DNA from: JBGAPI01 sp044221335
GTDB lineage: Bacteria > Pseudomonadota > Gammaproteobacteria > Xanthomonadales > Ahniellaceae
Direction: 5' to 3'
DNA length: 64,000 bases
Assembly: GCA_044221335.1 (NCBI GenBank)
Contig: JBGAPI010000002.1
Location: forward strand, 1 to 64,000
The notes beneath the pieces were generated by a model that had not been told where the DNA came from, ran no database searches, and saw nothing but the letters and a program-made list of their open reading frames with translations. Below are positions 15,978-24,963 of the stretch, piece by piece; position 1 is the stretch's first letter, and the number at the start of each line of letters is the position of its first letter. The translations under genes and the position numbers were made by a program.

Positions 15978-18900
15978 ATGACACAGCAGTTCCTACCCCG
16001 CTGGCTCGCCCGGGCCGCCGGTTTCGTCGGCCTCGTCGCCGCCTCCGCGCACGCCGGCGTGCTGGCCCTGCCGAGCCAGCGTGCCGGGATGGCGGCACTG
16101 CCCGACACCGCGGCGCTGACCGTCGATGCGATCGACGCCGACAAGTCCCTGACCGAGGACGCGGCCCGGCCGCGCTCGGCGCCGCTGCGCTACGCGCTGG
16201 AGCGGCCGGCCACGGTGTCGGTCGATCGCGCCGCCAAGTCCTTCGGTGGCCAGTGGGACACGCTGCCCGACGGCCGCGCGCTGTGGCGGATGACGGTGCG
16301 CGCGCCGGGCGCGATCAGCATCGACCTCGGGTTTTCGAGGATGTGGCTGCCGCACGGCGCCGAGCTTTTCGTGCTGGGCGCCGACAACAAGACCTTCGTC
16401 GGCCCCTACAGCGACGCGGACAACAGCGTCAGCGGCGAGTTCTGGACCCCGGTGGTGCCGGGCGACCACGCCCAGGTCGAGCTGGTGGTGCCCGCCGAAT
16501 TCGCCCATGCGGTGACGCTCGAACTCGGCATGGTGCACGGCGGCTATCGCGACATCTGGACCGGCCTGTCCGCCGGCGCGAAGTCCGGCAGCTGCAACGT
16601 CGACACCGCCTGCCCGGTCGCCGAGCCCTACCGCGAGCAGGTCCGCGCCGTCGCGCGTTATTCGGTCGCCGGCGGCCTGTGCACCGGCGAGCTGATCAAC
16701 AACACCGCCAACAACGGCCGCGCGCTGTTCATCACCGCCCACCACTGCTTCTCGACCCAGACCCAGGCCAACGGCATCGTGGTGTACTGGCGCTACGAGA
16801 ACCCGACCTGCCGCACGCCCGGCAGCGTCGCCAGCGGCGTCCCGCTCGCGGTGCCCGGCAACTCGGTCACCCAGACCGGCGGCGCCACCCTGCTCGCCGC
16901 CACCACCAATCCGGACACCAACCTGGTCGAGCTGCGCACCGCGATCCCGACCGCCGCGACGCCCTACTGGTACGGCTGGGACCACAGCGAGAACCTCCCG
17001 ACGATGGGCGTGTCGATCCACCATCCCAACGGCGACGAGAAGCGCATCGCGATCCAGAATTCGCCGCTCTCCCTCGACGACGTCGTCCAGAGCGGCGTGC
17101 CCGGCCTGTTCCACTGGAAGATCCGCGACTACGACGTCGGCACCACCGAACCGGGATCCTCGGGCTCCGGCCTGTTCAACCAGGACAAGCGCCTGATCGG
17201 CGTGCTCTCCGGCGGCGCCGCCGCCTGCGCCAGTTCGCCCTCGGACGACGCGGATGGTGACGGCGACAACGACGGCGACGACTACTACGGCCGGCTGTCG
17301 AAGGCCTGGGAGGGCGACGGCACCGCGAGCACCCGGGTACGCGACTACCTCGACCCGGGCAATTCCGGCGTGCTGACGCTGGACGGCCGCGATTCCTGCG
17401 CGACACCGACCGTGAATCTCAGCGGCCCGGCCAGCGGCACTGCCGGAGCGGCGCTCAGCTTCAGCGTCGCCCCGACCGGCGGCACCGGCCCGTACACGGT
17501 CGACTGGGACGTCGGCAACGACAACGTGTTCGACCGCAGCCGCAGCACCGCCGGCATCAACGGCAACACCAGCCTGACGATGGTCTTCCCGTCCGCCATC
17601 AACACCACGATCGCGGCGCGGGTGACCGACGCCACCGGCTGCCGCGGTTTCGCCCGCCAGGCGGTCGTGGTGAGCGGGCCCGCGGTCACTGCGACCCGCG
17701 GCGCGCTGACCGAGGTCTGCGGCAACGGCGACGCGGTGATCGACCCGGGCGAGCGCTGGCGGGTCAATGTCGCGCTCGCCAACAACGGCGGCGCGGCGCT
17801 CGCCAACGGCTACGCCGCGGTGGCGCCGCGCTTCGGCGCGTCGGCGACGATCGCCGCGACCGACAGCTTCGGCTATCGCGCGACCCGCGACCCCGGCTAC
17901 TGCGCCTACAACTACATCGACCTCACCGGCAGCAGCGCGCCGCTCGCGCTGACCGCGGCCAGCTCCGCGACCACTGCCGCGGACGACGGTCGCGCCGCAC
18001 CGATCGCGGTGCAGAGCTTCAACCTCTACGGCAGCGCGGTGACCAGCCTGGTGATGTCGACCAACGGCTACCTCACCCCCGACACCGGCGACCTCGGCGG
18101 CGACTTCACCAATTCCTGCGGTGCCGACAGCGGCAGCGCGGCGCGGCTATACCCGTTGCACGACGACCTGGTGGTGAAATCGGGCGCCGCGAACGGCCTG
18201 CGCCACCAGTTCTTCGGAACCTGCCCGCGTCCCGCCGAGTCGGTCGCCGGCGGCACCCCGTGCGAGGTATTCGAGTGGTCCGGAATGGGCCAGTTCGACA
18301 ACAGCGGCAATCCCGTGGGCAACTCCGACTTCGAGGCGATCGTCTATCCGGCGACCGGCCAGATCGTCTACCAATACAAGGCGCCGCCGTCGGACAACGG
18401 CCTGTCCGCCACCATCGGCGCGCAGTCGAACACCGGTAGCTCGGCGCTGTCGATCGGCTGCAATAGCGCCTCGCTTGCCGCCTCGCAGGCGATCTGCCTG
18501 CTGCCGCCGACGGTCGCGCTGAAGGACTTCGCCGAGGTCAACTTCGCCGCGACCGCGCTGCCGGTGGCGAACCTGCCGGCCGGCGGCCAGACCAGTGTCA
18601 GTGCCGAGTTCAAGCTTGCGTCGACCGCCGGCTGCGGCACGCCGTACGCGATCCGCTACGTCGGCGCGGTCGACGCCAATGCCGCGTCGATGCAGCCCGC
18701 CGCGCTGGTCAGCGGCACCACGCCGGCCTCCTGCCAGCCGACCACCCAGTGCGGCTTCCCGCTGCCGGTGGACGGCAATGCGCCGAGGATCCAGGAGGGC
18801 CTGTTCGCCAACTCCAACCGCTTCGGCAACGGCATCGGCAGCTTCGTGATCATGCCGCCGCAGGCCGCCCGCCCGACCTACTTCGGCCTGTGGTTCACCG

Positions 18901-19553
18901 GCGAGGCGAACCGCAACCCGACCTGGTACGCGATCCAGGGCGACATCGAGGGCAACACCCTGCCGACGGCCGGCGCCCAGCCGCTCGGCCGCGGCGTGCT
19001 GTACAGCGCGCGGATGACCTCGGCCAGTCCGTTCCAGAACCAGCTGACCGCTGTCGGCGAGGGCCTGATCCACTACCTGACGCCGACCCGGTACCTGTTC
19101 ACCTGGACCAACGGCGGCGATGCCGGCGGCGAGATCCAGGACGCGCTCTACCCGACCCGCACCAGCCCGAACCGCACCGGCGCCTGGTACTCGCCCGCCG
19201 AAGCCGGCTGGGGCAGCGTGATCGACGACCACAAGAACGGCGGGGTCGACGAGCAGGTGATGATGGAGTTCCTCTACGACGCCGCCGGCAGCGCGCGCTG
19301 GACCCTGGGCGGCGCCGGCAACGTCGCCGGGCCGATGAGCCAGACCACGTTCCAGGTGCACTGCCCGAGCTGCGCCAGCTTTCCCGACTTCTTCAACTTC
19401 CCGCTCGCCGCCGGCAGCCTCACCCGCAGCTACAGCGACCTGACCCACGGCAGCCTGACGACGGCGATCGTCTTCCCCTCCCCGCTGACGGGAAGCTGGA
19501 CACGCTCGGCGACAGTCGCCATCGTTCCGCTCACCTCCCCCGGCCCGCAATGA
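15978..19553 (+). CDS. Secreted trypsin-like serine protease with long C-terminal region
   Basis: This 1191-residue exported protease is related to the lysyl endopeptidase branch of family S1. A signal peptide ends near residue 26 (ASAHA). The triad is readable as His256 in TAHHC, Asp313 in NPDTNLVEL and Ser395 in PGSSGSGLF, with paired Cys around the His loop. After the catalytic domain comes an Asp/Gly-rich insert, DADGDGDNDGDD, resembling a calcium-binding loop. Then follow a PKD-like region (about 470-560) and two further beta-rich domains, probably for substrate or surface binding. AGGAGAG precedes the ATG. It is likely a nutritional or predatory protease, and sixA starts 12 bases downstream. 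Confidence 0.88.
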   Translation: MTQQFLPRWLARAAGFVGLVAASAHAGVLALPSQRAGMAALPDTAALTVDAIDADKSLTEDAARPRSAPLRYALERPATVSVDRAAKSFGGQWDTLPDGRALWRMTVRAPGAISIDLGFSRMWLPHGAELFVLGADNKTFVGPYSDADNSVSGEFWTPVVPGDHAQVELVVPAEFAHAVTLELGMVHGGYRDIWTGLSAGAKSGSCNVDTACPVAEPYREQVRAVARYSVAGGLCTGELINNTANNGRALFITAHHCFSTQTQANGIVVYWRYENPTCRTPGSVASGVPLAVPGNSVTQTGGATLLAATTNPDTNLVELRTAIPTAATPYWYGWDHSENLPTMGVSIHHPNGDEKRIAIQNSPLSLDDVVQSGVPGLFHWKIRDYDVGTTEPGSSGSGLFNQDKRLIGVLSGGAAACASSPSDDADGDGDNDGDDYYGRLSKAWEGDGTASTRVRDYLDPGNSGVLTLDGRDSCATPTVNLSGPASGTAGAALSFSVAPTGGTGPYTVDWDVGNDNVFDRSRSTAGINGNTSLTMVFPSAINTTIAARVTDATGCRGFARQAVVVSGPAVTATRGALTEVCGNGDAVIDPGERWRVNVALANNGGAALANGYAAVAPRFGASATIAATDSFGYRATRDPGYCAYNYIDLTGSSAPLALTAASSATTAADDGRAAPIAVQSFNLYGSAVTSLVMSTNGYLTPDTGDLGGDFTNSCGADSGSAARLYPLHDDLVVKSGAANGLRHQFFGTCPRPAESVAGGTPCEVFEWSGMGQFDNSGNPVGNSDFEAIVYPATGQIVYQYKAPPSDNGLSATIGAQSNTGSSALSIGCNSASLAASQAICLLPPTVALKDFAEVNFAATALPVANLPAGGQTSVSAEFKLASTAGCGTPYAIRYVGAVDANAASMQPAALVSGTTPASCQPTTQCGFPLPVDGNAPRIQEGLFANSNRFGNGIGSFVIMPPQAARPTYFGLWFTGEANRNPTWYAIQGDIEGNTLPTAGAQPLGRGVLYSARMTSASPFQNQLTAVGEGLIHYLTPTRYLFTWTNGGDAGGEIQDALYPTRTSPNRTGAWYSPAEAGWGSVIDDHKNGGVDEQVMMEFLYDAAGSARWTLGGAGNVAGPMSQTTFQVHCPSCASFPDFFNFPLAAGSLTRSYSDLTHGSLTTAIVFPSPLTGSWTRSATVAIVPLTSPGPQ

Positions 19554-19565
19554 CGAGGACCCGCC

Positions 19566-20042
19566 ATGCCCCGTGAGCTGATGATCCTGCGCCACGCCAA
19601 TGCCCTGCCGCTGGCCTCCGGCGAGACCGACTTCGAGCGCCCGCTGTCCGAACACGGCGAGCAGGACGCCGAGCGCGTCGGCCAGTGGCTGCGCGACCAG
19701 GGCCTCGCGTTCGACCGCGCCCTGGTGTCGCCGGCGGCGCGGGCGAAGGCCACCGCGGAGCGGGTGCTGAAGGTCCTCGGCGGCCCGGCGCCGTCGTCGC
19801 AGCGCGCCATCTACGAGGCCACCCCGGGCCAGCTGATCGACCTGATCGACGAGCACGGCGCCGCCGGCGCCACCCTGCTGGTCGGCCACAATCCGGGTCT
19901 CGAGGAACTGGTCGCCTTCCTGACTGCCGGCCGCTCCGACGCCTTCCGCGGCCTGCCGACCTGCGGCGCCGCCTGGCTGACGCTCGGCGACGGCCCGCTG
20001 CAGCCGGGCATGGCGCAGCTGAAGGCGATGTGGTCGCCGTGA
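19566..20042 (+). CDS. sixA: SixA-type phosphohistidine phosphatase
   Basis: The 158-residue product is a histidine phosphatase of the RHG superfamily. It carries the catalytic LRHANA near the N-terminus and the second His in VGHNPGLEELVAFL, as in SixA, which removes phosphate from histidine phosphotransfer domains or from the nitrogen PTS. The length matches SixA. GAGGA precedes the ATG. It begins 12 bases after the protease stop and ends 3 bases before the YceI gene, so it belongs to a compact plus-strand run. Its partner phosphohistidine protein is not in the window. Confidence 0.9.
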   Translation: MPRELMILRHANALPLASGETDFERPLSEHGEQDAERVGQWLRDQGLAFDRALVSPAARAKATAERVLKVLGGPAPSSQRAIYEATPGQLIDLIDEHGAAGATLLVGHNPGLEELVAFLTAGRSDAFRGLPTCGAAWLTLGDGPLQPGMAQLKAMWSP

Positions 20043-20045
20043 GCG

Positions 20046-20648
20046 ATGCGTGAGCGCGCGGCGCCCCTGCTCGGCCGCCGCGCGTCGCACCGCCGATTCG
20101 TGACTCGCGGCCTGCTGGCCGTCCTCCTGCCGATAGCGATCGCGGCGGCCGCCGACGACCACGGGGAAGTCCTGTCGATGGCGCGGTTCCGGGTCCGGCT
20201 GTTCGGCATCAGCCATGTCGAGGGCCGCTTCGAGCGGGTCGAGGCGCGACTCGTCGGCGACGCCGACGGTCACCAGCGGATCGACGCCGTCATCGACCTG
20301 GCGGCCCTCCGGATGGACAGCCCGCGCCAGCAGTCCTGGGCGCGCTCCGACGAGTTCTTCGACGCCGAACGCTTCCCCCGGATCCGCTATGCGTCCGAGC
20401 CGGTCGTGCTCGCCGAACTCGCGGCCGGCGACCACGTCGACGGCCAGCTGACCCTGCGCGGCGAGCGCCATCCGGTCGCGCTGTGGATCGACACCGTCGA
20501 CTGCACCGAGCCGGCGCCGGCGCCGTGCAGCGCCACGGCGCACACCGCGGTCAGCCGCGCGCGCTTCGGCATGGCGAGCCAGCGGGCCTTCCTCTCCGAC
20601 AAGGTCGAGCTCAGCTTCGACCTCCGGATCGCTCGTCCGGCCCCGTGA
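20046..20648 (+). CDS. YceI-family periplasmic lipid-binding protein
   Basis: YceI-family proteins form a lipocalin-like beta barrel that binds isoprenoid or other amphipathic ligands in the periplasm. The 200-residue product has a positively charged start and a hydrophobic export segment at about residues 20-37. The domain follows, with typical turns FRVRLFGISHVEGRFERVEA, RFPRIRYASEPV and VDGQLTLRGERHPV. The final segment SRARFGMASQRAFLSDKVELSFDL is the family's conserved C-terminal strand pattern. It overlaps the possible GTG start of the next gene, indicating translational coupling. The ligand is unknown; ubiquinone precursors bind some relatives. Confidence 0.85.
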   Translation: MRERAAPLLGRRASHRRFVTRGLLAVLLPIAIAAAADDHGEVLSMARFRVRLFGISHVEGRFERVEARLVGDADGHQRIDAVIDLAALRMDSPRQQSWARSDEFFDAERFPRIRYASEPVVLAELAAGDHVDGQLTLRGERHPVALWIDTVDCTEPAPAPCSATAHTAVSRARFGMASQRAFLSDKVELSFDLRIARPAP

Positions 20649-20653
20649 AGCCC

Positions 20654-22471
20654 ATGCTGCGCGTCGTGCTGATGCTGGGGCTGCTGTGCGTGCTCGGCGG
20701 CTGCGCCACCGCGCCGACGCTGGCGCGCCGCGCCGCGGAGGTGGCGGCGCGCCGGCAGTCGGTCGAGGACAGCTGCCCCGGTCACGACTGCGCGCGGGCG
20801 AGTCCGCTGACCGCGCTCGCGCGGCTCGACGGCGATGCCACCGGCGCCCGCCACCATGTCGCGCTGCTGGAGGACGGCACGGCGGCGCTGGCGGTGCGGC
20901 TGAACCTGATCGCCGCGGCGAACGACAGCATCGACATCCAGACCTTCATCCTGACCGAGGACCAGTCCGGCCGCGCGGTGATCGATGCGTTGCTGGCAGC
21001 GGCGAAGCGCGGGGTCAAGGTGCGGCTCCTGACCGACCAGCTGTTCTCGCTCGACGACGTCGGCCATCTCGCCTGGCTCGCCACGGCGCACCGCAACTTC
21101 GAGGTGCGGCTGTACAACCCCACTTTCGCCAAGGCGCGCACCGGCAACCTCGAGTTCGCCTGGAGCATCCTCTGCTGCTTCTCGCGCTTCAACCAGCGGA
21201 TGCACAACAAGCTGTTCCTGGTCGATGACCGCTACGCGGTGGTCGGCGGGCGCAATCTCGACGACCGCTACTACGGGCTGTCGGAGACCTTCAACTACGC
21301 CGATCGCGACGTCCTGGTCACCGGCCCCGAGACCCGGCAGATGAGCGCGACCTTCGCGCTGTACTGGAACCATCCTTCGGCCGTGCCGCTGACTCGCCTC
21401 CGCGACGTCGCCGATCACCTGGTGCGCGGCGAGCTGCCGCCGCCGCCGCCGGCTCCGGTCAGTGCAGCGCTGGACGCGATCCGCGCCGCGGCCGACAACG
21501 ACGAGTGGCTGCGCCAGCAGGTGCTCGCGCACGCGCTGACGGTCGACGCCGTGCAGTGGTTCGCCGACTCGCCGGCGAAGACTCCGCGGCGCGACAAGGC
21601 CGGCCGCGCCGACCTGTCGCGCGAGATCGGCCATCTGATCGACGGCGCCGAGCGCAGCATCGTGATCCAGACTCCCTACCTGGTGCTGTCGCGCGGCGCG
21701 GAGAAGGGACTGCGCAGAGTGCGCAACCGGCACCCCGACCTCGACCTGCGCATCTCCACCAACAGCCTGGCGTCGACCGACGCCTTCTACGTCTACGCCA
21801 TCTCCTACAAGTACCGGCGCCGCTACCTCGAGCACCTGAAGCCGCACATCTACGAGTACCGACCGTTCGCGCCGACGGCAACGCTGCCGATCGAGCCCGA
21901 CGACCTCGTCGATCCCTGGCTCGTCGACGAGCCGCCGGATGCGGTGGTGGACCGGCTCGTCCGCCATCCCGCCCGCCGCCGCGAGCCGGTGCCGCTGCGA
22001 CAATCGGGCACCCGCCGCGGGCTGCACGGCAAGTCGATCGTGATCGACCACCGGGTCAGCCTCATCGGCTCGCACAACTTCGACCCGCGCTCCACCGGCT
22101 ACAACACCGAGTCCGGCCTGATCATCGACAGCGTGGATTTCGCGGCGCGGGTGGAGCAGGCGATCAGCGTCGCGACCGCTCCGGAGCAGTCCTGGACGGT
22201 GGCGCGGCGGCGCCTGCCGTCACTGGTCGAGCCGGTCAACCGCGGCGTGGAGCGGGTCTCCGAGAGCCTGCCGATCTTCGACCTCTGGCCGTTCCGCTAC
22301 GCCACCAGCTACGCGCTGCGTCCCGGCTGCAGTCCGGTCGACGACACCGACCCGCGCTTCGCCGAGTGCTACGAGGCGGTCGGCGATTTTCCCGAAGTGG
22401 ATCTGACGGCGAAGCAGATCTATACGCGGCTGGTGACGGCATTCGGGTCTTCGTTGACGCCGATTCTGTGA
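20654..22471 (+). CDS. Phospholipase D-family protein, ClsC-like cardiolipin synthase
   Basis: This 605-residue PLD-superfamily enzyme has two HKD motifs, HNKLFLVDDRYAVVGGRN at about residue 190 and HGKSIVIDHRVSLIGSHN at about 460. The layout and length resemble ClsC, which condenses phosphatidylethanolamine with phosphatidylglycerol to cardiolipin. A lipoprotein signal (LCVLGGC) at the N-terminus would place it at the inner membrane face of the periplasm or the outer membrane. The ATG at 20654 is used; a GTG at 20645 overlapping the preceding TGA is an alternative. There is no clear Shine-Dalgarno, which fits coupling to yceI. Other PLD phosphodiesterase activity is possible. Confidence 0.85.
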   Translation: MLRVVLMLGLLCVLGGCATAPTLARRAAEVAARRQSVEDSCPGHDCARASPLTALARLDGDATGARHHVALLEDGTAALAVRLNLIAAANDSIDIQTFILTEDQSGRAVIDALLAAAKRGVKVRLLTDQLFSLDDVGHLAWLATAHRNFEVRLYNPTFAKARTGNLEFAWSILCCFSRFNQRMHNKLFLVDDRYAVVGGRNLDDRYYGLSETFNYADRDVLVTGPETRQMSATFALYWNHPSAVPLTRLRDVADHLVRGELPPPPPAPVSAALDAIRAAADNDEWLRQQVLAHALTVDAVQWFADSPAKTPRRDKAGRADLSREIGHLIDGAERSIVIQTPYLVLSRGAEKGLRRVRNRHPDLDLRISTNSLASTDAFYVYAISYKYRRRYLEHLKPHIYEYRPFAPTATLPIEPDDLVDPWLVDEPPDAVVDRLVRHPARRREPVPLRQSGTRRGLHGKSIVIDHRVSLIGSHNFDPRSTGYNTESGLIIDSVDFAARVEQAISVATAPEQSWTVARRRLPSLVEPVNRGVERVSESLPIFDLWPFRYATSYALRPGCSPVDDTDPRFAECYEAVGDFPEVDLTAKQIYTRLVTAFGSSLTPIL

Positions 22472-22571
22472 GGGCCGAGGGCTGAAACCTTGCGATGACG
22501 TGGAAGGCCGATGCGCATTGGCTTCGTTCGACGTAACGGGTTCAGGGCCGAGGGCCCAGAAAAGCGAAAAC

Positions 22572-22685
22572 CCGTCATTGCGAGCGCAGCGAAGCAATCC
22601 AGCGCCTTTGCTTTTCGCTGGTCCAGAGCAAGAGCAAAGGCGCTGGATTGCTTCGTCGTCGCTGCGCTCCTCCTCGCAGTGACGG
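22572..22685. repeat. Palindromic intergenic element, copy 5 (long arm right)
   Basis: The short arm CCGTCATTGCGAGCGCAG stands on the left, the long arm with GTCGTCGCTGCGCTCCTCC on the right. The centre pairs too: AGCGCCTTTGCTTTTCGCTG is followed by AGAGCAAAGGCGCTGG, so almost the entire 114 bp can fold into one hairpin. It lies in the 406-base spacer between the PLD gene and the patatin gene. The rest of that spacer is C-rich (22780-22870) and holds no gene. Confidence 0.87.
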
Positions 22686-22877
22686 GGAATGGGGTAATTC
22701 GGCCTGCCCTGAGTCCTCGCCCCCGACCCGGAGCGAAGCAGAGCGGCCAAACCCCGAAACACCATCCCGAGTTTCAGCCTTCCGACCTCCGCCCCCGACC
22801 TTCCGCCCCCGACCCTCATCGCCCAGCCCCCCAGCCCAAAACTGGACACCACCCCACCCCCAATCAACAATCCCCGG

Positions 22878-24614
22878 ATGCAAAACGACTTCCGCCGCGT
22901 CGCAGCCGCAAGCATCCCCTGGCTTTCCGAGCTCGGAGAAACCGCGCTCGACTGGATGAGCGAGCGGGTGGAGCCGCTGACGATCCGCGGCGGCGAGACC
23001 CTGTTCGAGGCTGGAGCCAAGCCGGACGCGGTCTACCTCGTCGCTTCCGGCAGCCTTGGTGCCTTCGACGGCGCGCGGCTGATCGGCCAGGTGGTGGCCG
23101 GCGAGACCGTCGGCGAGCAGGGGATGATCACCGGCCGGCCGCGCAACGCCACGGTGCGGGCGCTGCGCGACTCGCAACTGCTCCGGCTCACCCGCAGCGC
23201 GTTCAACGAACTGACGGCGCGCGAGCCGACCGCGGTGCTGGCGATGGCGCGGCTGGCCCTGGCGCGCGCGGCGACCCCGGGCACGGCCCGCTCGCGGGCC
23301 CAGGGTCCGCGCACGCTGGCGATCCTGCCGCAGCACGAGGGCCTCGACACCCTCGCCTTCGCGCACCGGCTGGCCGCCGACATCGGCGCCTTCGGCGACT
23401 GCACGGTGATCGACTCGACCGAAGGCGGGGCCCGCGACGGCGGCTGGTTCCATGAACTGGAGCACCGCTTCCGCTACGTGCTGTACGTCGCCGATCCGCG
23501 CAACGACGAGTGGCGCGACCTGGTCAAGCGTCAGGCCGACGCGCTGCTGTACCTGTGCGAACCGGGCGCCAACGCCGCGCCGTGGTCGGAGGCCGCGTCC
23601 TCGGGCGCCGACACCCTGGCGCGCCCGGAGCACCTCGCGGTCTGGCACCGCGCGAAGCCGCGGCTCGGCGCCGCCCGGCGCTGGCTGAAGCTGATGCCGC
23701 AGGTGCAGCTGCACCACATCCGCTCGTTCAACGACGTGCCGCGGCTGGCGCGGATCATCCTGGGCCGTTCCAAGGGCCTGGTGCTGTCCGGCGGCGGCGC
23801 GCGCGGCTTCGCGCATCTCGGCGTCATCAAGGCGATCCGCGAGGCCGGCATCGCGGTCGATCTGGTCGGCGGCACGTCGATCGGCGCGATCATCGGCGCC
23901 GGCGTCGCCGCCGACTGGTCGAACGAGGAGATGGTCGAGGTGTACCGGCGCTCCTTCGTCGACACCAACCCGCTGTCCGACTACACCCTGCCGATGTTCT
24001 CGCTGGTCTCCGGACGCAAGGTGTCGCGCCTGCTGCGCGACGCGTTCGGCGAGCGCGAGATCGAGGACCTGGTGCTGCCCTACTTCTGCGTTTCGGCCAA
24101 CCTCACCGCCGGTCGCGCCGCGGTGCATCGGCGCGGGGCGCTGTGGCAGTGGCTGCGCGCGTCGGTCGCCATCCCCGGCGTGCTGCCGCCGGTGTTCCAG
24201 CGCGGCGAGGTGCTGGTCGACGGCGGCGTGATCAACAACCTGCCGGTCGACGTGATGCACGACAGCCACCGCGGCCAGGTGATCGCGGTCGACATCGGCG
24301 GCGACCACGCGGTGGACGCCAAGGTCGACGAGTTCGACCTGCCGCCGTGGTGGCGCCTGCTGGGCGAGCTGTTCGGCGTCCGCCGGCGCCCCGGGATCCT
24401 GTCGGTGCTGCTGCGCGCGGGCATGGTCAACTCCGGCGCCGCCACCGTCGCGGCGCGCTCGGTGTCCGAGCTGGTGATCGCCCCCCCGCTGGCCGACATC
24501 GACCTGCTCGACTGGCAGCAGTTCGACCGCGTCATCGACATCGGCTACCAGCACGCGCTGCGCGAACTCGGCGGCCGCCGCGACGCGCTTTCCGAGGAAT
24601 CCCCGCGGTTGTAG
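22878..24614 (+). CDS. Patatin-like phospholipase with cyclic-nucleotide-binding domain (NTE type)
   Basis: The 578-residue protein is built like neuropathy-target-esterase relatives. A cNMP-binding domain occupies residues 15-125, with the cassette GETVGEQGMITGRPRNATV. A linker domain spans about 145-285 and a patatin hydrolase domain about 300-460. The oxyanion loop is SGGGARG (304-310), the nucleophile Ser334 in GTSIG and the catalytic Asp448 in DGG. It is expected to deacylate phospholipids or lysophospholipids, possibly in response to a cyclic nucleotide. No membrane helix is present. Its TAG stop lies inside a GTAGGGCGG palindrome. Confidence 0.9.
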   Translation: MQNDFRRVAAASIPWLSELGETALDWMSERVEPLTIRGGETLFEAGAKPDAVYLVASGSLGAFDGARLIGQVVAGETVGEQGMITGRPRNATVRALRDSQLLRLTRSAFNELTAREPTAVLAMARLALARAATPGTARSRAQGPRTLAILPQHEGLDTLAFAHRLAADIGAFGDCTVIDSTEGGARDGGWFHELEHRFRYVLYVADPRNDEWRDLVKRQADALLYLCEPGANAAPWSEAASSGADTLARPEHLAVWHRAKPRLGAARRWLKLMPQVQLHHIRSFNDVPRLARIILGRSKGLVLSGGGARGFAHLGVIKAIREAGIAVDLVGGTSIGAIIGAGVAADWSNEEMVEVYRRSFVDTNPLSDYTLPMFSLVSGRKVSRLLRDAFGEREIEDLVLPYFCVSANLTAGRAAVHRRGALWQWLRASVAIPGVLPPVFQRGEVLVDGGVINNLPVDVMHDSHRGQVIAVDIGGDHAVDAKVDEFDLPPWWRLLGELFGVRRRPGILSVLLRAGMVNSGAATVAARSVSELVIAPPLADIDLLDWQQFDRVIDIGYQHALRELGGRRDALSEESPRL

Positions 24615-24633
24615 GGCGGCCTCGGGCCGCCGC
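24611..24633. repeat. GTAGGGCG-type hairpin overlapping a stop codon
   Basis: GTAGGGCGGCC pairs with GGGCCGCC a few bases later. The TAG at 24612-24614 is the stop codon of the patatin gene, as with the elements at 15049 and 54879. The following 330 bases up to 24963 contain a degenerate stretch resembling the longer palindromic element (near 24700-24790) and no supported gene. Confidence 0.55.
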
Positions 24634-24963
24634 CGCGGTGCACTTCGCGAGTCGCATTCGACGGGAGGGAACCTGGGGATCGGGCCGGATCTCCCGGTCG
24701 CACAGCCCGGCGTCGGTCGTCGCAACGACGGACGCTTGCGGGGCCCAGGCCCCTGAATCCCCCCATCGTGTCGTGGCGGTGACGGGACGTCCTTCCAAGC
24801 ATGGCCGGCGCGAAGCGACGCCCCATGGGCCGAAACGGCCATTGCCGCCGGCCCGGCGGGGGACTAGCCTGCAAAGGTTCATGGCGACCGCGAGGTCGCC
24901 ACGAACCTGCTGTACAGCGCGCGCGGACCGCGCGTCGGACACCATCCACAGGGGGATAGGACC

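Noticed and set aside
24690..24790. Possible sixth copy of the 114-bp palindromic element
   Set aside because: Only fragments such as GTCGTCGCAACGACGGACG are similar; arms do not pair along the length, so it is at most a decayed remnant.
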